Below are positions 9,143-21,133 of a DNA stretch of 64,000 nt, in pieces. The notes under the pieces were generated by a model. The model ran no database searches and was not told the DNA's origin. It saw only the letters and a program-made list of their open reading frames with translations. Every line of letters begins with the position of its first letter. The stretch's first letter is position 1. The translations under genes were made by a program, and so were the position numbers. The stretch is from Saccharina japonica (taxonomy: Eukaryota > Sar > Phaeophyceae > Laminariales > Laminariaceae): assembly GCA_008828725.1 (NCBI GenBank), contig MEHQ01003078.1:289396-353395 (forward strand). Reading direction: 5' to 3'.

Positions 9143-10075
9143 AGACGTCAGCAACGAGGAGGCGGACGCAGGACCCAGTGACGCACCCGGGTCGAAGCTC
9201 CCGAGAGCCAACGAACGACGAAGTATGCCGGTTAGTTCGTAAGCTTGGGGGAAACAACCAACAAGAAGGATCTCGTATTTTTCGTAGAGAAATTGTTCCA
9301 CAGATTTTTGGTCGGAATACGGTTGTACCTGGTATGTACTTGTTCCTATATATTCAACGCGAGATCACCGGAGATCTCCAGTGTCGAACCTAAAGCCACC
9401 AGAGGATTGGGTAATAGGCAGAGCAAAAAAGCAAATTCAGACCTCCCCACCCACAATTCTGACCTTCCCACCCACCTTACATCAATGAGTACGTACGTAG
9501 TACGTACGAGCTGGTTCCACAAAAAGGCTTAACATTCCACCTTCGGGAAATAACAAACGGAATACACTGTTTTTTTCAACACTAAATATATCTACACGAC
9601 CGCATGAACAAGGGGAACACATCGGTGAAGCGATTGTTGTAGTGCGAGTTGTAGTTCGCGAGATATGGACATTGTCGTACCTGGTACGATATTATTTAGG
9701 GAGGCGCTATTTCACATAGGGATGGTATTTCTATAGTTAAATCAAGATACTTTGAAATCAGGCCATATATCGGTCAGTACGTCGACATATTCGACACTAG
9801 ACATGTTGACATGATCGCATCAACAAGAGGAAGACCTTCGTGACACATTTTTTTATTTGCAAGCCGTGAGGGGCTGGTATAAGAAACGCCTCCCAAAGTA
9901 CTAGAACAATGTATGGAGCAATTTTGGCACCTTTTAGGGGAATATTTACTCCTCACGGGAATCGTTTTTGCGCTTTGGTTTTTGAGAGTTGTAACACGAA
10001 AATTTGACACGGTTGTGCGCAACAAAATTACAAAACAACTAGCGAGTGGCCTTTTTTAAAAATGGTAAATACATG

Positions 10076-10270
10076 TGCATGACGAACGGTCAAAGTTGCC
10101 AAAAAAAAAACCCAGAAAATATGGAAACGTGTACGTAAAGAACGAAAAAACAATTAAACTAAAACGGCCGGACATACGTTTTGTCTCCGTGTTGTGACGC
10201 ACATCCCTGCCAAGTTTCGTTTTCCAACTCTCAAAAACCAAAGCGCAAAGTTGCGAAGGGGTCAAGCTCT
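10076..10270. repeat. Dispersed repeat shared with 28610-28800 and 42100-42290
   Basis: Shares GTCAAAGTTGCC at one end and CCAACTCTCAAAAACCAAAG then GCGCAAAGTTGCGAAG at the other. Several frames stay open in the different copies, but their translations disagree, so no coding call is made. Confidence 0.6.
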
Positions 10271-10284
10271 GGCTGTCTCTGAAA

Positions 10285-12291
10285 TAGAGATGGGCACCGG
10301 ATGGCATATTCGAAAAACCGAAAACCGGATAGGAGGCGTTATTCTCAAAAACAAAAAACCGGTTTAACCGGTTTTTTTCAGCCGGTTTTAACCGGTTAAC
10401 CGAAAATCGGTTTAACCGGTTTCGATGCGGTAAAGCATCCAAAATATTGGAAACTATTAGTGTTTTTATTTTATTTGCACCCTTGTTGCGCACTCCTCAA
10501 GTGTGAAGGTAAGACCCTCATCACATGACACAGGAATGTCGATACTGGTCAGGGCACGCTTCTCCCTATTAATAGTAAAGCTTTTTTTCTTGTTGCTTAT
10601 CTCATGGTAGAGCTCGATAGGGTACAAGAACGGAGTACGACGAGATAGGGCTCAGCCAAGTACCAGGCTGATCCCACTATCCATGTATCTTCCGACATGT
10701 ACGATCTACGGAGACGTTTCCGTATCTAGCACGTCACGCGATATCATACGCGTTCGTACGCATTTGTCCATCTATACTCGTAATAATACGTATTGCACCT
10801 CCTCATATCTACGTGATATCATACCACCACATTACCCCACCTTGAATTGTCGTACATGCAGATCCCACGACGATCAAACTATCAGAAATCGGAAAGGTGC
10901 GGCTATTCGAAACAAATAATACGTGGTGAGTACAATTTTCCCCACCTCGAAATGAGGCTTCAACGCCTCACGCTTGAGACAAGCACGCCATACGAGAAGA
11001 AAAGGCTGCGATATGCCAACAGCAAGCGGGTTACGATGAAGACGAAAGCCATGTAAGCTAACCGTGGCGTGAAGGTGCCGAAATAAAGCGAAATCCAAAA
11101 GACGGAAGCTTGAAGGGAAAGACAAATATAGAGAAAACAATGCACGCTGCGATGCAAAAAGCCAAGGGACTTGAAGAGGCTACGTAGCGTGGAGCCAGTG
11201 GTTGGGAGGCTGAATAACAACATATATATGCCTTATCACACAAGTGCGTTAATATTGGTTATGTTCGCAACTGCGCCTCATTGAGAGGGAATAGTGATGT
11301 TGATCAACCAGATATTTATTATATATATACTTCGTATATATAGGTACTACTTGGGAAAGCGTCACGCCGATTGTCAGCGAAACCACTACAACCAGACCCG
11401 CGCACTACATACTCCCGAAACTGCACAAACCACCATCAGGGCTATAGCGTCATGCGACGAGCACAAGCAACAGTCGCCCTGCTCGTTAGTCTACCTGAAA
11501 CGACTCAAACCTTCTGCAAAATCAAAATACCCTTACCCGCGTACTGTAAACGAAGCCACCAGCCGGTGGGTAGAAGGGGTGCACAAGGGGGAAAACACCT
11601 GTGAACAAGGCTTTTGTCTAGAAGGTCGTTGACTGTGGACGCTCCCGCCAGTTGAACTGGAAAGTAAGTGTCACAAATTAAATAAAAAACAAACGGCATT
11701 TCGAAAATGCTCCAACCGCTTCAATACTCAACACGAAGATTGGCTCGTCTGGGGTCCGAACCTGCAAATATTGGCTCGTCTGAGCTACTGCTGTCGTCGT
11801 TTGCCGCAGCCACGTCATCGACTACAACCACCTCTTGGCTCGTGTTGGAGTGGTGGTGTGTTGGACTTGCGAGCAGAGATGGGTGGTGTGTGTTTGGTGT
11901 GTGCGAGTGTTGGGTAGTGTTGGGTGTGCGGGGAGAGGAGAGGGGGTTGTGCCGCGGTGGACCCACCGACTTTCAGGCTAGGTGGTACTACCACCCTCTC
12001 TCCCCCAACGCCCACGTATGGTCGCCTTGTTCATTGCTGCAGTAGTTGATACGTTCTAGAGTGGGTACAATAGACGTCGGGTCAACCATCGTTGATGTTG
12101 TCACGTTCACTGGCACATTTTAGCGTAGATGAGTTATCTGGTTTTCCGGTTTAACCGCTTAACCGGTAAACCGGTTAACCGGACCTCAAAAACCGCCAGT
12201 TTTTATTTTGAAAAACCGACTAATCGCACACCCCTGATGGGTTTACAAAAACCGCGGTTAACCGGTTTTTTCTTTACCCGGTGCCCATCTA
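10285..12291. mobile_element. K element: 2-kb element with AACCGGTT-rich ends, hAT-like termini
   Basis: The left terminus TAGAGATGGGCACCGG (10285) is the reverse complement of the right end (CCGGTGCCCATCTA, ending 12291). Next to both termini are dense overlapping copies of AACCGGTTAACC/ACCGGTTTAACCGG (10340-10430 and 12145-12275). TAGAGATGGGCA-type ends are common in hAT elements. I could not find a matching 8-bp target duplication, so two independent insertions remain possible. The interior has no recognisable transposase. Confidence 0.5.
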
Positions 12292-12299
12292 GGGGGACG

Positions 12300-12870
12300 G
12301 GACACACTTCAAAAGTGGACGTGCCCGCGGTCGTCCACGACTACGTATTGCTGTGTACCTCCAGCCCGCGGGACCATGGACACCAGTAGTAGAAGTACGT
12401 CAAACGAGGTAGCAATGAGTGGCAGCGAAATTGTTGCGCGCGTAGGGCATACCGGTGCTCCTGAGCCCGTGAGTGGGCGGAGGCTCGGGTTCAGCGACAT
12501 CAACGCGGTTGGCGACGCGGATGGATGGCGCACCTACATAACAGCACTTGCGCCTGGATTTTCATACACCCACCAGTAATCCGGCATGCCCCACCCTCTT
12601 TCCGGCATAGAGCGGTGGCGGCATTGTCTTTTTTGGCGGACATGCCGGACCACTACACCAGCGCCCCTGCCAAAAAGACAGGTCCCATCAGGATATGATC
12701 CCATAAGAGCCTTCTGGTTAAAAACCGTGAGGAGCGAAGCGACGAACCACCCTATACCGGTGCAGGCGCGAAGCGCAAGGTCTACCCTGATCCCACAGTA
12801 ATACCGGCCAGTAAACCTGGAGACTACACGTCCCCTCCTAAAATGATGATCTACGTGAACCTCGTCATGC
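12300..12870. other. Spacer without recognised gene
   Basis: Short frames occur on both strands; none is recognised. A small inverted repeat CCGGCATG/CATGCCGG lies near 12583-12650. Confidence 0.4.
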
Positions 12871-13068
12871 TCGTCGCGGCAGGTGTCGCGGCAACGTCGC
12901 GACGCGTGCCGCGACACCTGCCGCGACACCTACCGCGACACGCGTCGCGACATGTCGCGGCATGCCGCATAGGTCCGCGACGTGTTGCGGCATGTGTCGC
13001 GACGCGTCGCGACATGCCGCGACAGTTGCCGCGACGCGTCGCGACATGCCGCGACACGTGTCGCGAAA
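12871..13068. repeat. CGCGACA-rich palindromic array
   Basis: About 200 bp made almost wholly of TGTCGCGAC, CGCGACATGCCGCGACA and related self-complementary words in both orientations, very CpG-rich. Immediately after it, at about 13079-13090, comes TGTACATCCCT, which equals the outer end of the hAT-like MITE at 31510-31980, and then repeat D copy 2 starts. It may be the inside of a MITE end or a strong secondary-structure element. Confidence 0.7.
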
Positions 13069-13091
13069 AAGACAAATAATGTACATCCCTC

Positions 13092-13389
13092 TGGTGGCTT
13101 CCCCACTCAACGCGTTCCGTCTATAAGTGATGCCGACCTGTTGGAGTGTTTACGCTCTGTGGTTCTGCCTTACAGCAGTATCAGTGAGGTTGCCATGTAT
13201 AGTCGTCAGCAGGTAGCAGCCGCTAGCGTTCCACCCCCCATCAACGCGGATGATGTACACCGCCATGCACTGGCCACGTGGGAGGCTACTCGTAACGCAG
13301 TTACCGAAGCCAACTGCTGGTCGTTATTTACAGACACAGGGACCATTTATAGAACATGGGTATCGGCCCCTGGCAAGTTGTTGAGCAAG
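13092..13389 (+). CDS. Frame A of repeat D copy 2
   Basis: Same frame as 3621-3918 (GGFPTQRVPSISDADLLECL...), ending at the same donor context (GCAAG|GTATGT). If unspliced it would stop one codon later. The frame stays open upstream into the CGCGACA array, so no natural start codon is identified. Function unknown. Confidence 0.3.
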
Positions 13390-13952
13390 GTATGTTGATT
13401 GTGCGTGCAATAGATACAAGATGCGACGTCCGTTCGGTAGACTGTGGAGTTCCATGGGTAATGGGATGTTTCGTAGCGGGATATTGGATACCGGGATTCG
13501 CATGAGGTCGATACCATGCCCCGGTGCTTCATTACGTATGATGATTATATATGTTTCTACATGATACGTGACAATCATATATGACACTTGGTTCTTCTAT
13601 CTTCTACTCCGCTTGAGCTGTGCTAGCTGGGTGCTTTATGTCTACATTGAGGAGCACTCCAGCACCTCGACCCTGTCCGCCTGTGTGAGGGCCCGTCGTG
13701 CGCCCGATATTAAATAAACAAGGTATTTGTTGAAGCCCTCAGGCCGCATCCATTTCGAGATAGTGTCCGTGACGAACTAATAATAAACGATACACCAATA
13801 GAAAACCCGGAGCGCTTTTGTCGTTGTGTCGTACACCCATAGCAGCACAATGGCCTGAAATCTAGCGCCTAGTCGATGCTGCGGTGGTGGGTAGTTATCG
13901 ATATGTTTGCGGTGGAAGGGGTCGTGTCACTAAGGGTCGTGGCGGTGAGGTC

Positions 13953-14756
13953 ATGAGCCAGAGTTATCAAAGTCGCCGAGGGCATTCAGCAAGCTTTGAG
14001 CCTTTGAAAACGGCGAACAACTACGACGGCGGTGCGAGAAGTGACCAGCTGCCGGCGTATGGCGGAATGAAGGAGCGTGTTGAACAAGTTCAGCCCCCGG
14101 GTTGCGAGCACGGTGGGTACGATGGATATGTAAGACGCAAACCAGAGCCTGTTTTTTCGCGTGGTACTAGGGCGTACAAGCCTGAGAAACGTGCTGACTA
14201 TGATCCTGTGGTCAGTTCTCGTGGACTGCGTGATGTTTCCGGCCGGCAGGCAGTATCTCCTGTGACACGCTTCGCGCCCGATCTCTGGATGCCCCCATTT
14301 CACGGATGGATTTTGACGCTCCGAAGAAGGCATCATGTCGCCACCACTGTGTTGCTGCTATCACCTGCGGAACACGCTGTTACTACAGCCGTCTCTGTAC
14401 CAGCTTTGGTCGAGGGAGAGCCGGGGGTGAAAGGAAATGAGGGTGCACTCTGTTCAAAAGCGGATGGTGATTTCGCTAAAGCATCGGATATGGTGGTCGA
14501 AGAAAAGCTCATTCATACAAGTAGAGGGAAAATAAGCTCGCCTACTTACTGCTGTGCAGTCAATGAATATGAACACACCGAGCTTGTCGTGGCAGAAGAG
14601 TTAGTGGATGAACGCGGTAAGAGCACCAGCACCAACCTCGAGGTAGAGAACCCTTATCAGGGGCAAGGAGTGGTTTTGGGATTGTTATTTCCTTGGGTCC
14701 TTGCTACTGCTGTATGTCTACTGATCGGTACTACAGTACTGTTTTGCCAAAATTAA
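13953..14756 (+). CDS. Frame B of repeat D copy 2, intact 267-aa tail-anchored protein
   Basis: Unrecognised family. The first ATG is at 13953 (MSQSYQSRRGHS...); an in-frame extension without ATG reaches 13884. The N-terminal ~110 residues are Arg/Gly/Tyr-rich and probably disordered. The middle has a moderately hydrophobic stretch (HHVATTVLLLSP). The last ~27 residues form a clear membrane segment (GVVLGLLFPWVLATAVCLL) with only a few residues after it, which suggests a tail-anchored or type I-like membrane protein. The 4-bp difference from copy 1 at about 14511 opens this C-terminal part. Frame C starts within its last codons in another frame. Confidence 0.45.
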   Translation: MSQSYQSRRGHSASFEPLKTANNYDGGARSDQLPAYGGMKERVEQVQPPGCEHGGYDGYVRRKPEPVFSRGTRAYKPEKRADYDPVVSSRGLRDVSGRQAVSPVTRFAPDLWMPPFHGWILTLRRRHHVATTVLLLSPAEHAVTTAVSVPALVEGEPGVKGNEGALCSKADGDFAKASDMVVEEKLIHTSRGKISSPTYCCAVNEYEHTELVVAEELVDERGKSTSTNLEVENPYQGQGVVLGLLFPWVLATAVCLLIGTTVLFCQN

Positions 14757-15124
14757 ATCGGAGCGCAGCGGCTTTGGATCCCCGTCACCTTGATGAGGCT
14801 ATACCAAGAACGGACTTCGCGCTGGCGCTTTCGCGAAAAATGGCATCAAAGCCGGAGATGCGTGGACTTCAAGGCGTATACGGATATAAGCATATTGCTG
14901 CCGGGGGCGACGAAAAGCAGTACCGGATTACTGCTATTGAGGCTGGTGACTGGGCGATTGCCAGCGTCAGGGCTGCGAAGAAAAGAACGAAAGCTATGGA
15001 GAAGTACGGGAAGGCAGCAACTGCGTTGGGGCCGGGTGTACGGGATATCGTTGGGGCATGGATGTCGTTGGGGTGGGCATGGAAGAGTGGACTGCTTCAG
15101 CTCAAGGGTGTCAACTGTTGGTGA
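14714..15124 (+). CDS. Frame C of repeat D copy 2
   Basis: Same as 5239-5649 with one or two residue changes (for example RHLDE for RHRDE), no frame break, and stop at 15124. It overlaps the 3' end of frame B (stop 14756) in a different frame. Conservation of both frames across the two copies is consistent with coding, but the copies may simply be young. Confidence 0.35.
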   Translation: MSTDRYYSTVLPKLNRSAAALDPRHLDEAIPRTDFALALSRKMASKPEMRGLQGVYGYKHIAAGGDEKQYRITAIEAGDWAIASVRAAKKRTKAMEKYGKAATALGPGVRDIVGAWMSLGWAWKSGLLQLKGVNCW

Positions 15125-15198
15125 AGGGTACAGGGTAAGCTGGATAGAGTAGCCCGGAGGTTACTGGATCGTTGCCAACACATTATTGCTGCTGTAAA

Positions 15199-17800
15199 AA
15201 CGCAAACCTGTTTCTTGATTAAAGTTACTATTTATTAATATGTGCTGAAATCATGAGTGTTCAGTATTGTTTTTCTTTTGTGCTGGTCTGTGTACCCTTT
15301 TAAACAACTGCTTTCACGTTGCATTGATCTCTAGTATTCTTGTTTCCTGCATATTTTGCTTCAGTTTGGTGATTTTAGACTTATGCCAAGGAGAAAGCGA
15401 TGTTTGGAAGCGAGTTTTGAAAAATTTCCTGGGATTTTCAGGCTGAAGATCCGCTCGTACCGCCACTATGGGGAAAAAGGGAACACAGACTTGATTTTTT
15501 CTTTTTCTTTTTCAAACGGCTGCAGGCGGCGAACTCTGGTTTATCTCGTTGCAAATCGTCAACACCCTGATAAGAATCAGCTCGTGCGACGATAGACCTT
15601 CGATCTCGACATAGACTCAGCGCACGGCCAACCCGCTTCGTGCCGGGCAAGGCCAACGAGTGAAGATGACGGCCTCGAAGGTATAAGGTGGACCCACATG
15701 GTCTGGGGGGCGAGAGCTTGCCGGCGGCGTCCTACGCTCTTCTCCCAAACCCGAAGAAAACCCAAGTTTTTGCCATTTGAGACGGATCGAGAATTTTTGT
15801 CATCTGTTTTGTGCACACCAGCGGCCAATTGTTTGTTTATGATACGCCTGGCCAGCGCCCGCCACATATCACCGGCTATCGTGTGAACACGGTGACCGGA
15901 GGGCGGGTTGGGGCCCCTAACAAGCGCACTGCGTTCAGAATTCATGACGCAGTCGTTGGTTTTGTCGATCCATGTCTGTCGGGGACTCGGAATCTTGCCG
16001 CTTCGAACTCGCATCCGCCTGAGTTTTTCTGGAGCAGATCTTGTCCCAACATCGGCCCCAGAATTGACTTTTACGGGCTTTTCCAAAACTTGGGAACATT
16101 CCGTTTTAATGAAAGGTCCTATAGCAAGCTTGTGCTGGAAAAATTATGGCGGGATCTTCAGAATTCAAACCTTTTATGGCAACATCGCTTTCCCATTGGC
16201 ATAGATCTTAATGCCCTGGATATGTTTGTAACTGGGAAGCGCATACCGAAACAATGCTACTCTATCTATCATATGTATAGTTATGTTTGTGAAATTTTCG
16301 CACGTTTCGCAACTTTTCTCTTCGCGCGAGCGCTTTTCGGCAAAACGCTAAGTACCCCGACACGGAAGGCCCGGCCGGACACATTGGTCGAGGTTTGAGC
16401 TCGATCCGAGCTCTGTGGCTCGCATGGCGGGCACTTAAAGCTTTTTTCCCGCGGGAGTGGATAAGACGATTTCCCGGGTTTTCTGCATGAGGCCGTGTTT
16501 CGTACGTACGTGCCAGTAAATAACGATGTTCTGTTTTTAGATGTTGTCTGTGTTTTGCTCTCTCACATGCACACAGGCCAGAAACATGTACCAGATAGAC
16601 AACAGACAACATGCACAGAGCACGGCGTTACAGCGTTGCCGCCCACATCAGTAGGGAACATCGTGCGTGAGTGGCACATCCATCTGGGCTGTATTGCTGC
16701 TGTGGGTAGTTGTTTCATCGAAGGCTGCTGTCCGTAGTCGGCCACCTATCTTGCATTCTTTGCTGTTGTGCTACTTTGTGTGTTTATGACATATCCAGGG
16801 TCACTTTGGACCGAACTGTAAGGACCGTTTTAAATACGTGTGAGTACGGCGACTCTGTTATTTTATTTATGATGTTGCGGGTTTTTGCCCCAAGCACACC
16901 ACCAAACGTTTTAGACATCAGAGATAGCATGCAAAGAGAACACAACCAACACGTTGCAACCCCGCCCAGCAGCACAAGCAGCAGCAGGCAACACGCGCAT
17001 GTGGCAGGTCTACGGTGTACTGCTGTGGCTCCAGCTGTATTTGCTTTATCGGAGGCTATGATCCGTCATCGGTCATCTCTTCCTCTCTTATTCTGCTGCG
17101 CTGCTGCTGTGCATGTGTATGTGCGGTGTGTCATGCACTCACTGCTGTGGACACGCACGCCAGTATAAACATATTTTGGCTATTTGGTAATATGGTCAAA
17201 TGAGTGCGATGCCCGTTTATTTGTTTGAACTCGTGAGTTCGAGACTCTCGTTCATATATATATATTCTTTTTTTTCAATTCAGTTTGTTTTATGTTTGCA
17301 TTATGTACGTGCGTAACCCAAACACCACAGACAGCACACGAGCAGTGCAGAGCAAGAAACAGCATCAAGCGCGTGCGGTAGTTTTGTCCGCCCTGCATTG
17401 CTGTGGCGTCCTACTTAGAACTATACTGTGCGTGTGTGTGTTTTTTTATCGGACCCTGCGATCTGTTGTTATAAGGGGTAGTCCGTGGTCACAGGACAGG
17501 CTCCAAAAAGCTCTGGAGTGGAAAAATACCCCAGGGAAAAATAATACACTAAATACTAAGTACAACGCAGTACGCAGTGCTGGGGGTCTCTGCTGTTGCG
17601 TAGTACATACATGCATGCTGTCACAGGTCCAACAACACACTGCTTGCTGGTGCTGCTGCTGCTAACTGTGCAGCAGATCCACAGTCGATATAGGGTAAGG
17701 CGCTGCATACACTTACACACTAAATACTGGATATCTTTCGAATCTCGTCATCTCGGGCGTCGTTCGAACAGTGGGTTAGGGGATAACAATGCACGGTGCG
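15199..17800. other. Spacer without recognised gene
   Basis: Contains one long plus-strand frame (15811-16398, no convincing start) with the phrase VGAPNKRTAFRIHDAVVGFV. A related phrase (VGAPNERASFSFHEAVVGFV) is read on the minus strand at about 19230-19300, so this is a dispersed repeat rather than a demonstrated gene. CTG-rich short stretches occur near 16980-17150. Nothing else is supported. Confidence 0.4.
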
Positions 17801-17814
17801 CCTTTTCACCCCGC

Positions 17815-18085
17815 ATACCAAGGTCAAGTAATTTTGGGCACGCAGACAAAGAGCAAGTAAATTTCTATCCCCCACTAAAACCAGTCATTTTCGGCCCTGA
17901 CACAAAAAATAAGTCAATTTCGACCCTCCGCACCAAAACCAGGCCAATTTCGAACCCAGCACAAAAACCTAGTCATGTTTGAGCCCCCACATAAAACCAT
18001 GATAATTTCGATCTTAACACTGAAATCGAGGCTATTTCGACCCCCTTCTAGAACCAAGTCAACTGTGGTGCCCCTACACACAACA
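17815..18085. repeat. Degenerate minisatellite, ~36-bp period
   Basis: About seven degenerate units of the form AAGTCAATTTCGACCC plus ACACCAAAACC. Units differ by several substitutions each, so the array is old. No protein frame persists across the units. Confidence 0.7.
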
Positions 18086-19381
18086 AAGACATACATAAAC
18101 ACACTGACAAACATAATATAATGTTTGGCGGAACCGTTAGGAAAATCTATTAAAAATATGCAGTCAATAGCAAGGGTTCCACACTATTTCCAAGTCTTTT
18201 TATCCCCAAAACTGCGCAGTTCATCTGATGATAAAGTTCTAAAACATAGTACGCATGTGTACCCTGCATGTATGGTAATATGCAGATCATTCATAACATC
18301 GTACTATGATACTATGATACTTTGTTTGGAGGGTCATAGCCCATAGCTATGATATCATATGCATGCGTAGGATGCAATATCGGATTATGTATGGTTTTCA
18401 ATTCGTTCTTGCGCCGCTCCCCTAGGCACGTCCCGGAGGGGAACCTTGTATTATATATAGTTCGTCTGATGCCCAAAAAACAATGCTTTAAGCAAGTGAT
18501 ATTTGATGCCTAATTTATCATAGCAACTTGCAGTGGAGCAAATGCAAACAAAAAAATCTAGTTTTTTCTCCCACACACATTCAAAACGCAAGCTTTTCTC
18601 CCTACGCCGGCATGCCCGGCACCGTCTTCTTACGTCGCAGGTTGGCATAATTTCGTACAACTGGTACGTGCGCCGTGCTTGTCGTCGTGGCCACAGCGAG
18701 ATTCGCGGCTGCTCTACGTACGAGTAGTGTAGCAGTGCGGTTGCTACTCTCTTTGTTGAGATTATATCGTTCATCCTCGCTCTGGCCGTACTCGTATCAT
18801 ATGATACGTACGTCGCCTTTTGTTACCGTGCGCGACGAGAGCAACTCTGCTTTAAAAACCGACGAGGTCTCTGAAGGTCTCTAAATAACACCCCCTCCTC
18901 CTCTGCTCATGTTCAACGCCGTCCCGAGATCGCGAAGCTTGGTCGGCTTACTTACCAGGTACCAGGGGTGGTCCTCCTGGGGAAAACAAGCATACGTATT
19001 CCACCCCATACCAGGTACCAGGTAGCAGGTACCAGAGAGCACCAACAACCATCCTCAAGTCAAGCACCGCCAATACAGCCACCACCAACTGAGCACCAGC
19101 AGCAGCAGAAGCTTGTCGCTGGTGGTGTTGGTGGTGGTTGTGTTTCCTGGTTTTGGTTTTGCAACAATTCTCGATCACTCTCCGATACCAAGGGATAGAC
19201 AATGTTTCAGATTTGACATCGATCTACCTGCTGTACAAATCCAACCACTGCTTCATGAAAGCTGAACGAGGCGCGCTCGTTTGGGGCTCCGACCCACTCT
19301 ACGAGTAGGGTCACAGTGTTCAAACACAGCACTCCATTCCCCACGCGATAGCATCGCAGCGGTTGCACGGTACGTTCTGCT
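18086..19381. other. Spacer without recognised gene
   Basis: Contains small clusters of ACCAGGTACC words (18955-19035) and GTATCATATGATAC-type palindromes (18300-18360, 18795-18815). No supported gene. Confidence 0.4.
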
Positions 19382-19383
19382 GG

Positions 19384-19476
<93 letters not shown>

Positions 19477-19477
19477 G
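19382..19477 (+). repeat. (TTG)n microsatellite at left edge of U1
   Basis: About 31 TTG triplets. It coincides with the left limit of homology between the two U modules, so it is at or near the duplication breakpoint. Long Gln, Val, Leu or Asn homopolymer frames across it are artefacts. Confidence 0.95.
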
Positions 19478-19829
19478 GATGGGCACACCACGCCTCGTAC
19501 GAGCACACCACATAACCACAGCTATCTGTCTCCCTTCGCCCTGTCGATCATCAGCACCGTCTCGCAACTCGCAAGCGATTTGTTTACGCATACTTTGCAA
19601 GGATATATGAACAGTTTCATGTTTCTGTTCACGAAAACCAAAAATCTTCGGCAGCGAAAATTTGAAATTTTATCGAATGCGGCGCAATAATGTGATAACA
19701 GGTATCATATACCAGGCTAGACGGTGCCACGAGACACCATAGATAGCTCTTCGACGACACATCACGTTCAGAGCGATGATCAGGTGACATGGTACGTGAC
19801 ATTCTCGCGAACCTGCATCATGCTGTCTG

Positions 19830-20070
19830 TGCACGTACGTACTTACGTACGTACATACAATGTGGCTGCTGTACATACGTACGTACGAAAAAAAACGTGT
19901 ATACGCAGGCAGAAGTACGTATTTCTATGATACGTACGTATAATGATTTCGTTTAATAGGGCACAAATACTACTCTGCTGCATTGACTACTGGATGTGTA
20001 CGTACGTCGTACAGCAGGCACATTGAACGCACGTATCATACGTACCAGTTGGTACGTACGATACTGTCAG
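19830..20070. repeat. TACGTACG-rich segment
   Basis: Clustered self-complementary words GTACGTACGTAC, TACGTACGTACG and CGTACGTCGTACAG. The equivalent in U2 is 33390-33630. No gene. Such alternating purine/pyrimidine palindromes could form cruciforms. Confidence 0.6.
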
Positions 20071-20911
20071 CTGTGAGTTCAACCGATTGATATGATATTT
20101 TTCACGAAACAATCGGTATTCATGCATGCACGAGTCAAAAATGATCTCGATCATCAGGACAGTCTCGCGAGCGATTTTGCAAGCCCCTTTCGCGATGACA
20201 GCGAAACAATCAACAACAACAAACAATGTGCTCTCAGGAAGCAGCCAGCCCCCCCTGGCCACATATACCGTATTATAAATATGTTTCCCATCAAACAACC
20301 CGCATTGATTCGGAGTCAATCGCCATCGTTTCTATTATCTTCCCCATTATTTGTACTCCTGTTGAGAATCTTCGTCGTCAATTTGTTTCCTAGTTATTCA
20401 TAGTATTTTGAATTTAGCCTCTATCGTCTCCATTACTACTTGCTTCAATATGGCCCTACTGCCGTGGCGGCGGGAGGGCCTCTTATTCCCTAGTATTCGC
20501 ATATTCTTACGCTTGTACACGAATATACTCAGATATAATATACTCAGATATCTTGCGGTTGTACACTGCTTGCTTTTGTCTTAGGTTTTAATCGGGACGC
20601 TGTATCTGTTTGGTTGGATGGAAGCACTTACTTTGTGTTATGGTGGGGGTAATACATCAATGGCGAGACTTCATGAGCGAGTGGCCTTTGCCGCATGCTT
20701 TTCAGGTCATTTTGTATTCTTCGTTTGGGAGAACGCTTGAGAACTTCTGGTATTTATGCCGTGTATATTTCGTCTGTCCCTTCCTTCGGCTTTATCAAGT
20801 TGCCCCCAAGTCCGTTCACGCCTGTGGGTTACGTTGGGGGGGGGGAGGGGGGGGGGTGTTGTGGCGTCTGGGGACCTTCTTCTGGCATATCCACGGGTTT
20901 AGTACTGATAG

Positions 20912-21133
20912 GTAGGCATGCACGTTCTTGTGTGAACCGCAACATGTAATAACTGCTATTGGGAACGTCGCCGACTACGACGCATGTAATAACATCCTCT
21001 GTTTCTCTCTCTGTTATTGATCTGGGTCCATCCACTGAGCCGGGTGTTACACCGATGCTGACCCCGGGCTCCTGCTGAATACAGAAGTGTGGGTGTTGGG
21101 ATGTCAGTGACTTGCGTTCCCCGCGAGCACGCC
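20912..21133. repeat. Dispersed repeat R2, copy in U1
   Basis: Diverged copy of 2687-2900; both end CTTGCGTTCCCCGCGAGCAC followed by GCC. A G-run (about 20836-20860) precedes it and is shorter in U2. Confidence 0.7.

Larger units (their letters stand above)
7815..10035 (+). repeat. Partial third copy of module U sequence
   Basis: 7815-9570 matches 23725-25490 (U1) and 37260-39020 (U2); 9735-10035 matches 26605-26920 with intervening U sequence missing. It contains a SINE-like body, the mariner-like MITE and the P element in the same order. Between about 8100 and 9290 it is indistinguishable by eye from U1, while U2 differs at many sites. Outside that tract the relationships change. Confidence 0.8.
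13092..15198 (+). repeat. Repeat unit D, copy 2 (2.1 kb)
   Basis: Second copy of 3621-5724 in the same orientation, about 9.5 kb away, with scattered single-base differences and a 4-bp insertion at about 14511. It ends at GCTGCTGTAAA and is followed by unrelated AT-rich sequence instead of the virus-like cluster. Confidence 0.85.

Noticed and set aside
15811..16398. 195-codon plus-strand frame as a gene
   Set aside because: It lacks a convincing start, and its best-conserved phrase recurs at about 19230-19300 on the other strand as a dispersed repeat. No family recognised.
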